Under the pieces are notes generated by a model that was not told where the DNA came from, ran no database searches, and saw only the letters and a program-made list of their open reading frames with translations. Below, piece by piece: positions 1-8,565 of a DNA stretch of 64,000 nucleotides; position 1 is the stretch's first letter, and each line of letters begins with the position of its first letter. The stretch comes from Haloarcula marina. Lineage in GTDB: Archaea > Halobacteriota > Halobacteria > Halobacteriales > Haloarculaceae. The translations under genes and the position numbers were made by a program. The stretch is from positions 2,046,001 through 2,110,000 of the forward strand of contig NZ_CP100404.1 in NCBI RefSeq assembly GCF_024218775.1, written 5' to 3'.

Positions 1-180
1 GTCACCGACGAGGGCGAAGATTTCACCCTCCTGGATGTCGAGCGTGACGTCGTCGACGGCGATGATGCGACCGAACTGCTTGGTGACGTTCTCGACGCGA
101 AGTTTCGGCGCGGAGCCATCGCTGGTGTCCTGCCCGCTCGCGCTCTCTTGTGCGGTTTCGGCGGCGTCTTCGACGCTCAT
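1..180 (-). CDS. Sugar ABC transporter ATP-binding protein, N-terminal part
   Basis: Partial gene running off the left edge; only the first 60 residues are inside. After a variable acidic leader of about 25 residues, the segment KLRVENVTKQFG...VDDVTLDIQEGEIFALVGD is the start of an ABC nucleotide-binding domain; the window ends just as the Walker A loop begins. The ATG overlaps the stop of the upstream permease gene by four bases (ATGA), so it is translationally coupled to it. It should energise sugar import with the binding protein and permease at 177-2451. Whether it has one or two ABC domains cannot be seen. Confidence 0.85.
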   Translation of the reverse strand, partial: MSVEDAAETAQESASGQDTSDGSAPKLRVENVTKQFGRIIAVDDVTLDIQEGEIFALVGD

Positions 181-1193
181 GCCGCACCACTCGCGAGGAT
201 GCGAGCCCGAATCTTCGCCTGCGTGCTGTACAGCAGTATCGCCACCAGTAACACGATTCCGTTAATCATCTGAATTTGGGTCGCCCCGACTGCGGGGCTG
301 TTGTTGAGTGCCGATTGGACGAGTTGGATGAGGATGACGCCGCCGAGCGCGCCGGTAATCTTCCCGCGCCCGCCGAACAGGCTGATGCCGCCGATGACCG
401 CCCCGGCGAATGCCTGAAACACCAGTCCTTCACCGATGAGCGGTGGGACGACGCCGACGAAGCCGGTCAGCATCAGTCCGGCGATAGCCGCCAGCGTCCC
501 GCTGATGGTGTAGACGAGGATGATGAGCCGTTCGGTGTCGATACCGACCTCTCGCGCCGACTTCTCTGAACTGCCGAGCGCGTACACGGACTGACCGAAC
601 GTGGTAAAGTGCATCAGGAGGCCGAACACGAGGAACGCAACCAGTAACACACCGATAGCGAACTCGGGGTTCCCACCGACGTCGACGTACAGGCGCGGCA
701 GTCCCGTCACCGGTTGGGTCTGCATCGCCGTCTTCGCGCCCTCGAAGATGATGAGGAACGCGAGCGTCTGCAGGAACGGGTTCAGTCCGACTTTCGCGAT
801 CATGATACCGTTGACGAGGCCGATGAGCGACCCGGTCAGCAGGATGATGACGAAGCCAGCCCACGGGCTCGTGGTGATGCCCCAGCAACTCGGGCAGGTC
901 CCGAGAATCATGCCGGTGAACATCGCCGAGAACCCGGCAATTGAGCCGATAGACAGGTCGAAGTGCCCGGACAGCAGACACAGACTCTCCGCGAGGACGA
1001 GCAGTCCGATGGGGACAGACGCCCAGAGCACGAGGCGGATGGCGTTGACGTTTCTGAGCGTCTGCGGGACGAACACGAGGACGCCGAGGATGACGATGGC
1101 CAGAATCGGCCAGATCATGTTGTCCAGCAGCGTGAGTATTACGTCGTCTCTGTCGCCGAATGTCCGTCCGATGAATCCTTGTTCCGTAGACAT
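177..1193 (-). CDS. CUT2-type sugar ABC transporter permease (RbsC-like)
   Basis: 338 residues, strongly hydrophobic, with roughly eight to ten membrane segments. The pattern fits the branched-chain/ribose permease superfamily: a segment like LCLLSGHFDLSIGSIAGF near residue 70 and GAVIGGISLFGGRGKITGALGG near 270 are hallmarks of RbsC/XylH proteins. The gene lies 34 bases downstream of the binding protein gene and overlaps the ATPase gene by ATGA, so binding protein, permease and ATPase form one leftward operon. The substrate is unknown; the nearby aldolase, kinase and sugar dehydrogenase suggest a monosaccharide. Confidence 0.9.
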   Translation of the reverse strand: MSTEQGFIGRTFGDRDDVILTLLDNMIWPILAIVILGVLVFVPQTLRNVNAIRLVLWASVPIGLLVLAESLCLLSGHFDLSIGSIAGFSAMFTGMILGTCPSCWGITTSPWAGFVIILLTGSLIGLVNGIMIAKVGLNPFLQTLAFLIIFEGAKTAMQTQPVTGLPRLYVDVGGNPEFAIGVLLVAFLVFGLLMHFTTFGQSVYALGSSEKSAREVGIDTERLIILVYTISGTLAAIAGLMLTGFVGVVPPLIGEGLVFQAFAGAVIGGISLFGGRGKITGALGGVILIQLVQSALNNSPAVGATQIQMINGIVLLVAILLYSTQAKIRARILASGAA

Positions 1194-1227
1194 ATTTGAA
1201 GGGATATGGTGTCGTTAGATGCCGCGT

Positions 1228-2451
1228 TCAGCCCCAGACGTTGCCCCAGAGGAATGGCTGGTCGTAGTTCTCGTCCGTGATGACGACGCTGTTGGTGCGG
1301 AACCACGGGTGACCGTTCTGTTCGCGCATGACTCCGGGTTCCCAGATGGGTTCGGACCACATCTCGACGCCCTTGTGCTGGCCGGGCTGGATGTTGAGTT
1401 GGTCGGCAGTGACCTCGGACCCGACTTCGGGGATGACGCTCGGGTCGTTGCCAGCCTCGACGTACTCCTTCATGTACTGCATCGCGATGGGGTTGTAGAA
1501 GTAGTTGGGCTGGTCGACGGCGGCGTCGATGGTGCCATCGCCGACGAGCGGGTTCACTTCTGGGCTACCGTCCATCTGCGTCAGACAGATGTGGCCCTCT
1601 TCGCCTTTCGGAACGAGCATGTCGAGGTTCCGAAGCGCCTGCACGACGCCGAGACCCATCGAGAGGTTGCCGGAGTAGATACCGTCGACGCGACCGTTCG
1701 CGTTGATCCACTCCTGCACTGTCGACTGGGCCTGGTCGCGGGCGTACTCGCCGTTGAGGGTCTGGACGACTTCGATGCTGTCGTTCTCGGCCAGAACGTC
1801 GAGGTACCCCTGCGAGCGCTGGTTCGCGGACTGGTTCCCTTGCGGGCCGCGGACGTTCAGCACGCGGTAGTTGTCCTTATCGGGGTACTGCGCTTCGAGC
1901 GCCGTGACCATCTCCTCTGCCGAACTCGCGCCGCCGTCGTAGTTGCTGAACCCGACGTACAGCGGAATCTGCGAACTCGACGTGTCGGCGTTCGTCGCGA
2001 ATACCGGCGTGCCAGCGTCCATCGCGGCGTTGATGGCGCTCTCTGCGGCACCCGTCGACCAGACACCGACGAGGATGGCGTCGTGGTCGCTGTTGGTGAA
2101 GTCCCGGATGTCCTGCACCTGCTTCTGTGCGCTCTGCTGGTTCGGGCGCACGTCCAGTTCGATGCCGAGGTCCTCGGCGTAGAAGCGCGCCGCCTCGATG
2201 TAGGCCGTAATCCACGACCCGCCGCGGACGTACGCTGACATCCCGACCTTCTGGAGCGTGTTGCCGCTGCCGCCGTCCGAACTGCCCGTCGTACCGCCGT
2301 CACTGCCGCCGTCACTGCCACCGTCGCTACCGCCGTCACTGCCGCCGTCGCCACCGCCGCCGCCGTCGCCACCACCACACCCGGCGAGCGAAACCGTCGT
2401 TATCGCAGCACCTGTCGTCTTGATGAACTTCCGTCTGGTATTCTCTGCCAT
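1228..2451 (-). CDS. Sugar ABC transporter substrate-binding lipoprotein (RbsB-like)
   Basis: 407 residues from the ATG at 2451; an upstream in-frame start would place ten residues before the signal and is unlikely. The N terminus has a twin-arginine signal (Arg6-Arg7) and a lipobox LAGC with Cys25, then a low-complexity Gly/Ser/Asp linker to about residue 65. The rest is a periplasmic-binding-protein fold of the ribose/xylose family. It should be anchored on the outer face of the membrane and deliver a sugar to the permease at 177-1193. First gene of the leftward operon. Confidence 0.9.
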   Translation of the reverse strand: MAENTRRKFIKTTGAAITTVSLAGCGGGDGGGGGDGGSDGGSDGGSDGGSDGGTTGSSDGGSGNTLQKVGMSAYVRGGSWITAYIEAARFYAEDLGIELDVRPNQQSAQKQVQDIRDFTNSDHDAILVGVWSTGAAESAINAAMDAGTPVFATNADTSSSQIPLYVGFSNYDGGASSAEEMVTALEAQYPDKDNYRVLNVRGPQGNQSANQRSQGYLDVLAENDSIEVVQTLNGEYARDQAQSTVQEWINANGRVDGIYSGNLSMGLGVVQALRNLDMLVPKGEEGHICLTQMDGSPEVNPLVGDGTIDAAVDQPNYFYNPIAMQYMKEYVEAGNDPSVIPEVGSEVTADQLNIQPGQHKGVEMWSEPIWEPGVMREQNGHPWFRTNSVVITDENYDQPFLWGNVWG

Positions 2452-2871
2452 ACAAAGGTCAGCTACAGGGTGTATATACATAAAGATTGTTGAAAACTGC
2501 TGTCGTCGGTCGTTCGTCGAGGTTAATATGCCTTCGAAGGATTTCGCGATAGTTCACGGACGAGACTGGGTAACGTGAGGATACTCTCCACGCTCCCACC
2601 GGCCGCAGATGTTGTACGATATCGTGTTTGTTTCGAACGTTTCTTTTCGGGAATTAACCGCCGTCGTCTCGTCGCATCACCGGGTATGTTCGCGCTGAGA
2701 AGTGGGTTCAGCCTTCTACGGTACCCTGACGTTAGAAGAAACATCTGTTCTCGACTCTCGACCGTGTGTGTTCGAACACGATTCGCGAACGGTCACACGT
2801 CGGTGCAAGACCACGGGCGGGCGGTCCGGTCGAGCGGTACATTCATCTGAGCGCGCCGCGCACGAAATTGT
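2452..2871. promoter_or_regulatory. Divergent promoter region between binding protein and aldolase genes
   Basis: About 420 bases without a gene. On the minus strand a TATA-like stretch (around 2470-2482, reading TTTATGTATATAC) lies about 25 bases before the binding protein start. The right half precedes the aldolase gene and contains a perfect palindrome at 2768-2779. Reading frames here look like shadows. Confidence 0.5.
2768..2779. promoter_or_regulatory. Palindrome GTGTTCGAACAC, possible operator
   Basis: A perfect 12-base palindrome about 93 bases before the aldolase start. Its half-site GTGTTC/GAACAC also forms the arms of the inverted repeat at 5513-5533, with different spacing. It may be a regulator site for the sugar genes; that link is inference. 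Confidence 0.3.
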
Positions 2872-3528
2872 ATGAAACTGTACCTCGATACCGGCGACAC
2901 CGGCGCCGTCCGCGAAGCGATGGCGCTGGGCGTCATCGACGGTGTCACCACCAACCCGTCGCTCGTGGCGTCGACAGACGACTCGTATAGGACCGTCATC
3001 GCGAACCTCGCAGACCTCGTCGACGGCCCGTTGTTCGTCCAAGTCCTCGCCGACGACGTAGAGGGGATGGTCGAGGAAGCCCACGGCTATCAGCAGTGGG
3101 CCGACGACATCGTTGTGAAGATTCCCGCGACGCGCGAGGGGTTCGAGGCGCTGGGCAGACTCAGAGAGACCGGCGTCCGCGCGGGAACGACCGTCCTGTT
3201 CTCCGTCGAGCAGGCCGTTCTGGCGGCGAAGAACGACGCGACGTTCGTAGCACCCTACGTCGGCCGCCTCGACGACGCGGGTTCCGACGGCGTCGGGACA
3301 GTCAAACGCATCCAGACGATATACGACACCTACGGCTTCGAGACGGAGGTGCTGGCGGCGAGTATCCGCAACACCACGCAGGCCGTGGCGCTGTACGAGG
3401 CGGGCGTCGACGCGGTGACGATGTCCCCGTCCGTCCTCGACGACCACATCCCACACCCCGGCACCGACGAAGGCGTCGCCGGGTTCGAGGCCGACTGGGG
3501 CGACCGCGGCAGTCCGCTGACGGAGTGA
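2872..3528 (+). CDS. Transaldolase / fructose-6-phosphate aldolase family protein
   Basis: 218 residues, the usual length of the short transaldolase family (FSA/TalC). Motifs seen: DGVTTNPSL near residues 23-31 and the Schiff-base lysine Lys83 in VVKIPAT. The family catalyses reversible aldol cleavage of ketose phosphates or related sugars through a lysine imine in the cytoplasm. The PfkB kinase gene follows after 43 bases on the same strand, so the two may supply and split a phosphorylated sugar. Whether it is a transaldolase or a true aldolase cannot be decided by eye. Confidence 0.85.
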   Translation: MKLYLDTGDTGAVREAMALGVIDGVTTNPSLVASTDDSYRTVIANLADLVDGPLFVQVLADDVEGMVEEAHGYQQWADDIVVKIPATREGFEALGRLRETGVRAGTTVLFSVEQAVLAAKNDATFVAPYVGRLDDAGSDGVGTVKRIQTIYDTYGFETEVLAASIRNTTQAVALYEAGVDAVTMSPSVLDDHIPHPGTDEGVAGFEADWGDRGSPLTE

Positions 3529-3571
3529 CACTCGGGCAGTAGCTAAGTACCGGCACGCTGAACGGGCGAGT

Positions 3572-4543
3572 ATGTCCGAACATCCCACGGTGCTGGTCGC
3601 AGGCGACACGCTGGTCGATTTGGTCCCCGAACGCTCCGGGCCGCCGGGCGACGCCGGTGGTTACGCCCCGAAGTTCGGCGGGTCGGGCGCGAACGTCGCC
3701 CTGGCGATGGACCGAATCGGCGCGCCGCCGCTGTTCTGGACGCGCCTAGCGACCGACGACTTCGGGGCGTTCCTGCGGTCGCACTTCGAGGAGTCGGCCA
3801 TCCCCGACCGCTTCATCGTGACAGATACCGGCGGACGGACCACGCTCGCCGTCGTCACGCACGACCAGACCGGGGACCGCTCGTTCACGTTCTACCGTGA
3901 CCGCGGGGCGGACACCCGCCTCGAAACCGGCACCGTACCGGACGAGGCGCTCGATTCGCTGTCGTGGGTCCACACGACGGGCGTGACGATGAGCGTCGAA
4001 CCGAGTCGGTCCGCGACGCTGGAACTGCAGTCGCGCGCGGCCGACCGGTGTACGGTGTCGCTCGACCCCAACTGGCGGCCGGAGATGTGGCACAGCACCC
4101 ACGAGTTCCGGGCGGTCGTTCGCGGCGCGCTAGAGAGCGTCGACGTCGTCAAGGCGACGCCGGAGGACCTCGACGCCGCCGGGTTCGAAACCGACGACCA
4201 CGAGGCGCTCGCTCGCGACGTCGCCGCGTACGGGCCGCACACCGTCGTCCTGACCCGCGGCGACCGCGGTGCGCTGTGCTACGGCACGGACGATAGCCCC
4301 GTGGCGGGATGGGCACGACACGCCGGGTACGACGTGGACGTGGTCGACACGACGGGGGCGGGCGACGCCTTCCTCGCCGGATTCATCGCGTCGCTCACCC
4401 ACGGCGTCACCGACCCCGAGGAGGCGCTGGCGCTCGCGAACGCCGCCGGGGCCGTCGCCACGACGCAGGCCGGGGCGGTGTCGGCGCTGACCGGGTTCGA
4501 CCGAATTCGACAGTTCCACGACCGAATTCCGTGGGCCGAGTGA
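3572..4543 (+). CDS. PfkB-family carbohydrate kinase (fructokinase-like)
   Basis: 323 residues, typical for ribokinase/PfkB proteins. The first family signature is GGSGANVALAMDRIG (residues 36-50) and the second is DTTGAGDAF (259-267), with catalytic Asp265. It should phosphorylate a sugar or a 2-keto-3-deoxy sugar acid with ATP. It lies between the aldolase and the IclR regulator on the same strand. Candidate substrates are fructose, ribose or a KDG-type acid; sequence alone does not choose. Confidence 0.88.
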   Translation: MSEHPTVLVAGDTLVDLVPERSGPPGDAGGYAPKFGGSGANVALAMDRIGAPPLFWTRLATDDFGAFLRSHFEESAIPDRFIVTDTGGRTTLAVVTHDQTGDRSFTFYRDRGADTRLETGTVPDEALDSLSWVHTTGVTMSVEPSRSATLELQSRAADRCTVSLDPNWRPEMWHSTHEFRAVVRGALESVDVVKATPEDLDAAGFETDDHEALARDVAAYGPHTVVLTRGDRGALCYGTDDSPVAGWARHAGYDVDVVDTTGAGDAFLAGFIASLTHGVTDPEEALALANAAGAVATTQAGAVSALTGFDRIRQFHDRIPWAE

Positions 4544-4616
4544 GCGTCCGGACTGGCCGCACAGTCGTCCCGCGATAGTGAACAGTGTTAAGTCAGGGGC
4601 TATCGTAGGCTGGGCT

Positions 4617-5378
4617 ATGCCCAGTCAGAACAACACCGTCGCCGCAACGAAAACGTCGTTCCGTATCCTCGAAGAACTCAAGCGGGCCGACGGGGCGGGC
4701 GTCACAGACGTAGCGAGCGAACTCGGCATCGCGAAAAGTACGGTCCACAACCACCTGCAGACGCTCTCAGAGGAGGAGTACATCATCTGCGAGGATGGGA
4801 CCTACCGCGTGGGCCTGCGCTTTCTCGAACTCGGCGAGTACACGCGAAATCGGATGGATATCTACGAGAAAGCGCGCCCGGAGGTGAACGCACTCGCCGA
4901 GGAGACGGGCGAGATGGTGAACGCCGCCGTGGAGGAACACGGTGAAGGCGTCTATATCACCAGAGCGGAAGGCGGACAGGCGGTGAGCGTCGACACCTAC
5001 GCGGGCAAACGCGTGAAACTCCACTGCACCGCGCTCGGAAAGACGATTCTCGCCCAACTGCCCGAGTCGCGCGTCGACGAGATAATCGCCATCCACGGCC
5101 TGCCCGAACGCACGGAGAACACGATTACCGACCCGGCCGAACTGAAGACAGAACTCGACGAGGTCAGAGAGCGCGGGTACGCCTACGACCGCGAGGAACG
5201 ACTCCCCGGCCTCCGCTGTGTCGCCGCCCCCGTGGTCGCCGACGACGGGAACCTCGTCGCCGCTCTGAGCGTCTCGGGGCCGACGACGCGCATCAAGGGC
5301 GACCTGTTCCACGAGGAGATTCCGGAACTCCTGCGCTCGTCGGCCAACGTCATCGAAATCAACATGGCGTACTCGTAA
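4617..5378 (+). CDS. IclR-family transcriptional regulator
   Basis: 253 residues from the ATG at 4617; the frame extends 13 codons upstream but the HTH begins right after this Met. Residues about 10-60 form the winged helix (VTDVASELGIAKSTVHNHLQTL), and about 80-250 the IclR effector domain, ending in the pattern seen in the paralogue at 25420-26178. It probably senses a sugar or sugar acid and controls adjacent genes. Just before it lies AACA-G-TGTT (about 4581-4590), which resembles the half-sites at 5513-5591 and could allow self-regulation (inference). Confidence 0.9.
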   Translation: MPSQNNTVAATKTSFRILEELKRADGAGVTDVASELGIAKSTVHNHLQTLSEEEYIICEDGTYRVGLRFLELGEYTRNRMDIYEKARPEVNALAEETGEMVNAAVEEHGEGVYITRAEGGQAVSVDTYAGKRVKLHCTALGKTILAQLPESRVDEIIAIHGLPERTENTITDPAELKTELDEVRERGYAYDREERLPGLRCVAAPVVADDGNLVAALSVSGPTTRIKGDLFHEEIPELLRSSANVIEINMAYS

Positions 5379-5512
5379 CTCGGATTCTCGTGACCTTTGT
5401 CCGTTCTCTGGTCCCCGTGGTTCGTCGGCCTGTGACCCGGTGAGCACCCCGCAATTCGCCCGTGTACTGTCAGAACGAGCGATTTCGATAGTCGTTCAGT
5501 CAGGCAGTTCTG

Positions 5513-5533
5513 GTGTTCACCCCTGCTGAACAC
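5513..5533. promoter_or_regulatory. Inverted repeat GTGTTCA-N7-TGAACAC, candidate operator
   Basis: Perfect 7-base arms around a 7-base spacer, placed about 20 bases upstream of the TATA box at 5555. That position suits an activator. The neighbouring IclR protein (4617-5378) is the natural candidate, by inference. Confidence 0.5.
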
Positions 5534-5554
5534 ACTGTAGCCCTAACCCAACTG

Positions 5555-5562
5555 ATATAAAA
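5555..5562 (+). promoter_or_regulatory. TATA box for the HpcH aldolase gene
   Basis: ATATAAAA, close to the archaeal TATA consensus. It predicts a start of transcription near 5585-5590. Confidence 0.5.
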
Positions 5563-5571
5563 GGCCGGTTA

Positions 5572-5591
5572 TAACACAAATACTGGTGTTA
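5572..5591. promoter_or_regulatory. Inverted repeat TAACAC-N8-GTGTTA at the predicted transcription start
   Basis: Perfect 6-base arms around an 8-base spacer, spanning the expected transcription start. A protein bound here would block the promoter. The half-site GTGTT is shared with the repeat at 5513-5533. Confidence 0.4.
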
Positions 5592-5735
5592 GTAACTGAG
5601 CTAAAACGGAGCTAGTTTCGTAACACCGCCGTTCCGCAGAAGTGAACGCAGTTTCACTCTCACCGTACCGATTTCGAGGACCCGACCAGCGATTGCGCCG
5701 ATAGAACCATATTGATTGACATGATTGTAGTGTGT

Positions 5736-6497
5736 ATGGACCCACAGTCGTTTAGAGAGCGCTTACTCGACGGTGAGACGGTCGTCGGGACGTTCCAACT
5801 CCTCGACTCGGCGATGGCGGCGGAGATGCCAGGTGTCGCGGGGATGGACTTCACCATCCTCGACCAGGAGCACGGACCGCTGACAGCCGAAACCACCGCC
5901 GGGATGTGTGCGGCCGCCCAGCGGGCGGGGGCCGCGCCAATCGTCCGCGTTCGGAACAACTCCGAGGCGGAGATACAGCGTGCCCTCGACATCGGCGCGG
6001 CCGGAGTGGAGATTCCGCAAATCGAGACGGTCGAGGACGCGCGGGCCGCGGTGGAACACGCGCGGTTCGACCCTCTCGGTTCCCGCGGCCTCTCGCAGTA
6101 CGTCCGAGCGGGCGGCTATACCGGGGCCGATGACTACACCGACCGGGAGAACGAGCGGCGGGCAGTCATCGGCCACATCGAAGGCGAGCGCGGTGTCGAG
6201 AATCTCGACGGCATCCTCGAGGTGGACGGCATCGACGTGCTGTTTCTCGGCCCCTACGACATGTCCCAGTCCATCGGCATCCCCGGGCGGGTGCGCGACG
6301 ACCGGGTGGAGGCGCTGATGACGGAGGTCTGCGACCGGGCCACCGAGGCGGGAAAAGTCGTCGGGACGTTCGCCGACGACCCCGCGATGGCGCGCCAGTG
6401 GCTAGACGCCGGTGTGCAGTACGTCGCCGTCGGCGTCGACGGCGCGCTTCTGACACGGGCCTTCGAGGACATCGTCGACGCCGTCGACGCGGAGTGA
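5736..6497 (+). CDS. HpcH/HpaI aldolase family protein (2-keto-3-deoxy sugar acid aldolase-like)
   Basis: 253 residues from the ATG at 5736, where MDPQSFRERLLDGE matches the usual family N terminus; TTG 5712 and ATG 5721 are weaker starts. Seen features: DFTILDQEHGP near residue 40, GAAGVEIPQIET near 95, and DVLFLGPYDMSQSIG near 170, the metal- and pyruvate-binding framework of class II HpaI aldolases. Relatives cleave 2-keto-3-deoxy acids (rhamnonate, glucarate) or 4-hydroxy-2-oxoheptanedioate to pyruvate plus an aldehyde. With the dehydrogenase that follows 53 bases later it fits sugar-acid breakdown. Confidence 0.88.
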   Translation: MDPQSFRERLLDGETVVGTFQLLDSAMAAEMPGVAGMDFTILDQEHGPLTAETTAGMCAAAQRAGAAPIVRVRNNSEAEIQRALDIGAAGVEIPQIETVEDARAAVEHARFDPLGSRGLSQYVRAGGYTGADDYTDRENERRAVIGHIEGERGVENLDGILEVDGIDVLFLGPYDMSQSIGIPGRVRDDRVEALMTEVCDRATEAGKVVGTFADDPAMARQWLDAGVQYVAVGVDGALLTRAFEDIVDAVDAE

Positions 6498-6550
6498 CCG
6501 CCCTCCCGCGCCGCCGGTAGTTCTTTTGTCACTCGGAGAGAGTGTCGGAT

Positions 6551-7633
6551 ATGGAGCTATCGGACCTGACTACGGCGTTCGACGACCGAGACTGGCAGAC
6601 GCTCACCGAGACGGACGACCCCGTCCGCTTCGCGATGGTCGGGGTCGGATGGTGGACGCGCGAGCAGGCGATGCCCGCCGTCGCCGCCGGTGACCTGGCC
6701 GAAACGACGGTGCTGGTCAGCGGTGACTCGGAGAAAGCGGCGTCCGTGGCCGCCGACTCCGAGACGGTCGAACACGCCATCACGTACGAGGAGTTCCACG
6801 ACGGCGTCGCCAGCGACGCCTACGACGCCGTCTACGTCGTGACCCCGAACGCGAAACACCTCCCGTTCGTCGAGACGGCCGCGGAACTCGGCAAGGCCGT
6901 CCTCTGCGAGAAGCCGATGGAGGCGACCGTCTCACGGGCCGAGCAGATGGTGTCGGCCTGTAACGAACACGACGTGACCCTGATGGTCGCCTACCGGATG
7001 CACACGGAACCCGCGGTCCGGCGGGCGAAGGACCTCATAGAGGCGGGCTACGTCGGCGACCCCGTCTTCGTCCACGGCAACATGACAGAACCCATTCTCG
7101 AACTCGTACCCGACCCGGACCAGTGGCGACTCGACTGGGACCTCTCCGGTGGCTGTGCGGCTATGGACATCGGCATCTACTCGCTCAACACCGCCCGGTT
7201 CCTGCTGGATGCCGACCCCATCGGGGTTCAGGGGTCGGTCGCTTCGGTCGCCGAAGAGTTCGACGACGTGCCCGACGAACACGCCGCGTTCAAGGTGGAC
7301 TTCCCGAACCACGTGTTCGGCCTCTGTACCGCGAGTCAGAACGCCCACATGGCGAGTCACATCCGGGTGACCGGAACCGAGGGCGAGGTACGGGTCGAAC
7401 CCGCGTTCTACCCGTGGGACGAGCGGAAACTCCACGTCTCCCACGGCGGGAGCGAGATGGAAATCGAGTTCGAGCAAATCGACCAGATGGAAGAGGAGTT
7501 CGAGTACTTCGCGCACTGTCTGCTGACCGAGACGGAACCGTACGGAACCGGCGAACACGGGTTAATGGACATCAAGACCATCAAGGGCGTCTACGAATCG
7601 GCCGAGACGGGCCGGGTCGTCGAACTCGACTGA
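6551..7633 (+). CDS. Gfo/Idh/MocA oxidoreductase, D-xylose 1-dehydrogenase (Gfo6)-like
   Basis: 360 residues from the ATG at 6551; a GTG nine bases upstream is also possible. The N-terminal Rossmann domain contains VRFAMVGVGWWTREQAMPAV, followed by the family motif CEKPMEA and the C-terminal substrate domain. The stretch GWWTREQA..PAV, the spacing and MDIGIYSLNTARFLLDADP resemble, from memory, haloarchaeal D-xylose dehydrogenases, which oxidise D-xylose to xylonolactone with NADP. The exact sugar is not proven. It follows the HpcH aldolase gene on the same strand. Confidence 0.85.
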   Translation: MELSDLTTAFDDRDWQTLTETDDPVRFAMVGVGWWTREQAMPAVAAGDLAETTVLVSGDSEKAASVAADSETVEHAITYEEFHDGVASDAYDAVYVVTPNAKHLPFVETAAELGKAVLCEKPMEATVSRAEQMVSACNEHDVTLMVAYRMHTEPAVRRAKDLIEAGYVGDPVFVHGNMTEPILELVPDPDQWRLDWDLSGGCAAMDIGIYSLNTARFLLDADPIGVQGSVASVAEEFDDVPDEHAAFKVDFPNHVFGLCTASQNAHMASHIRVTGTEGEVRVEPAFYPWDERKLHVSHGGSEMEIEFEQIDQMEEEFEYFAHCLLTETEPYGTGEHGLMDIKTIKGVYESAETGRVVELD

Positions 7634-7649
7634 ACCCGGGTCGGGACGG

Positions 7650-8519
7650 CTACGATTCCCGGTGCGTCGACGGCCCGACGACGCCCGGCGACCCGAGGTC
7701 AACCCGGTCGCCGACGCGGACGACTTCGAGGGTTCGCGGATACTCGTAGGAGGCGGCGTGTTCGTGGAGTGACTTCGGGTCGGCCGCGACGCCCTTCCAC
7801 ATGTCGTAGTGCGAGGGGAGCAGTCGGGTCACTCGGAGGGCGTTGGCCGCCTCGACGACCTCGGACTCGGTCATGTACCACTTCGTCGGCCGCGTCCCGC
7901 CGTCGTCGGTGTGGTGGATGCGGCCGACCGTACCGAACGCGAGAACGCCGAGGTCGATGTCGAACTCCCGACCGATGGCCGCGAAGGCGTCGGCGGGCTT
8001 GCTGTCCCCGGGATGGAAGAATGTCCCGGCGTCGTGGTCGACGACGAACGACACCGGTTCGATGGCGTCGCCGTCGTCGGCCCCGCGGACGTGGACCGTG
8101 AAATCCCCGACCGAGAACTCGTCACCGACGGCGATGCGCTCCCGTCGGTCCGTATCGACCCGCAGGTCACCGTCGTAGTCCGGTTCCTCGTAGGCAGCCT
8201 CGGGCGCGTACAGCGTTCCCGATTCCTCGATGAGTGGGCCGTACGACGGCGGGTGCATGTGGTCGATGTGTTCGTGGGTGACGAGGACCGCATCGCAGGT
8301 ATCGACGGCGGCGGGGTCGATTGGAACGGGAATCATCCGCACCAGCGTCGGCGGGTCGCCGTCGCCGAAGTACGGGTCGACGAACAGCGTCGTGGCCTGC
8401 GATTTGAGGACGAAGCCGTTACAGCCGAGGTACCACACGGCGACGCCGTCCGGTTCCGTGCGCGCTATCTCGTCCGCGAGCCACGTCCCCCACGTCGCGT
8501 GAATCGTGTCCTGTGTCAT
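7650..8519 (-). CDS. Metallo-beta-lactamase-fold hydrolase (UlaG-like)
   Basis: 289 residues. The metal motif THEHIDHMH supplies His82, His84, Asp86 and His87; FHPGDSK and LPSHYDMWK add later ligands. This arrangement is typical of the UlaG group, whose known member opens L-ascorbate-6-phosphate lactone. Here it may open a sugar lactone, a step needed after a dehydrogenase such as the one at 6551-7633; that role is inference. It is convergent with the dehydrogenase (16 bases between stops) and 46 bases downstream of nothing obvious in its own direction. Confidence 0.82.
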   Translation of the reverse strand: MTQDTIHATWGTWLADEIARTEPDGVAVWYLGCNGFVLKSQATTLFVDPYFGDGDPPTLVRMIPVPIDPAAVDTCDAVLVTHEHIDHMHPPSYGPLIEESGTLYAPEAAYEEPDYDGDLRVDTDRRERIAVGDEFSVGDFTVHVRGADDGDAIEPVSFVVDHDAGTFFHPGDSKPADAFAAIGREFDIDLGVLAFGTVGRIHHTDDGGTRPTKWYMTESEVVEAANALRVTRLLPSHYDMWKGVAADPKSLHEHAASYEYPRTLEVVRVGDRVDLGSPGVVGPSTHRES

Positions 8520-8565
8520 CGGTGTGTCGGGCGACAGGGCGGTGACGGCCCCTGGCTGGCCGTCC

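Larger units (their letters stand above)
5379..5735. promoter_or_regulatory. Long regulatory region before the HpcH aldolase gene
   Basis: About 357 bases without a convincing gene. It holds a strong TATA box at 5555-5562 and two inverted repeats (5513-5533 and 5572-5591). With transcription starting near 5587 the aldolase mRNA would carry a leader of about 150 bases, long for a haloarchaeon. Confidence 0.5.

Noticed and set aside
1219-2238. 339-residue plus-strand frame
   Set aside because: Antisense to the first binding protein; low-complexity acidic/Val-rich shadow.
2270-2375. Regular short repeats resembling a CRISPR array
   Set aside because: In frame within a coding linker, with no unique spacers.
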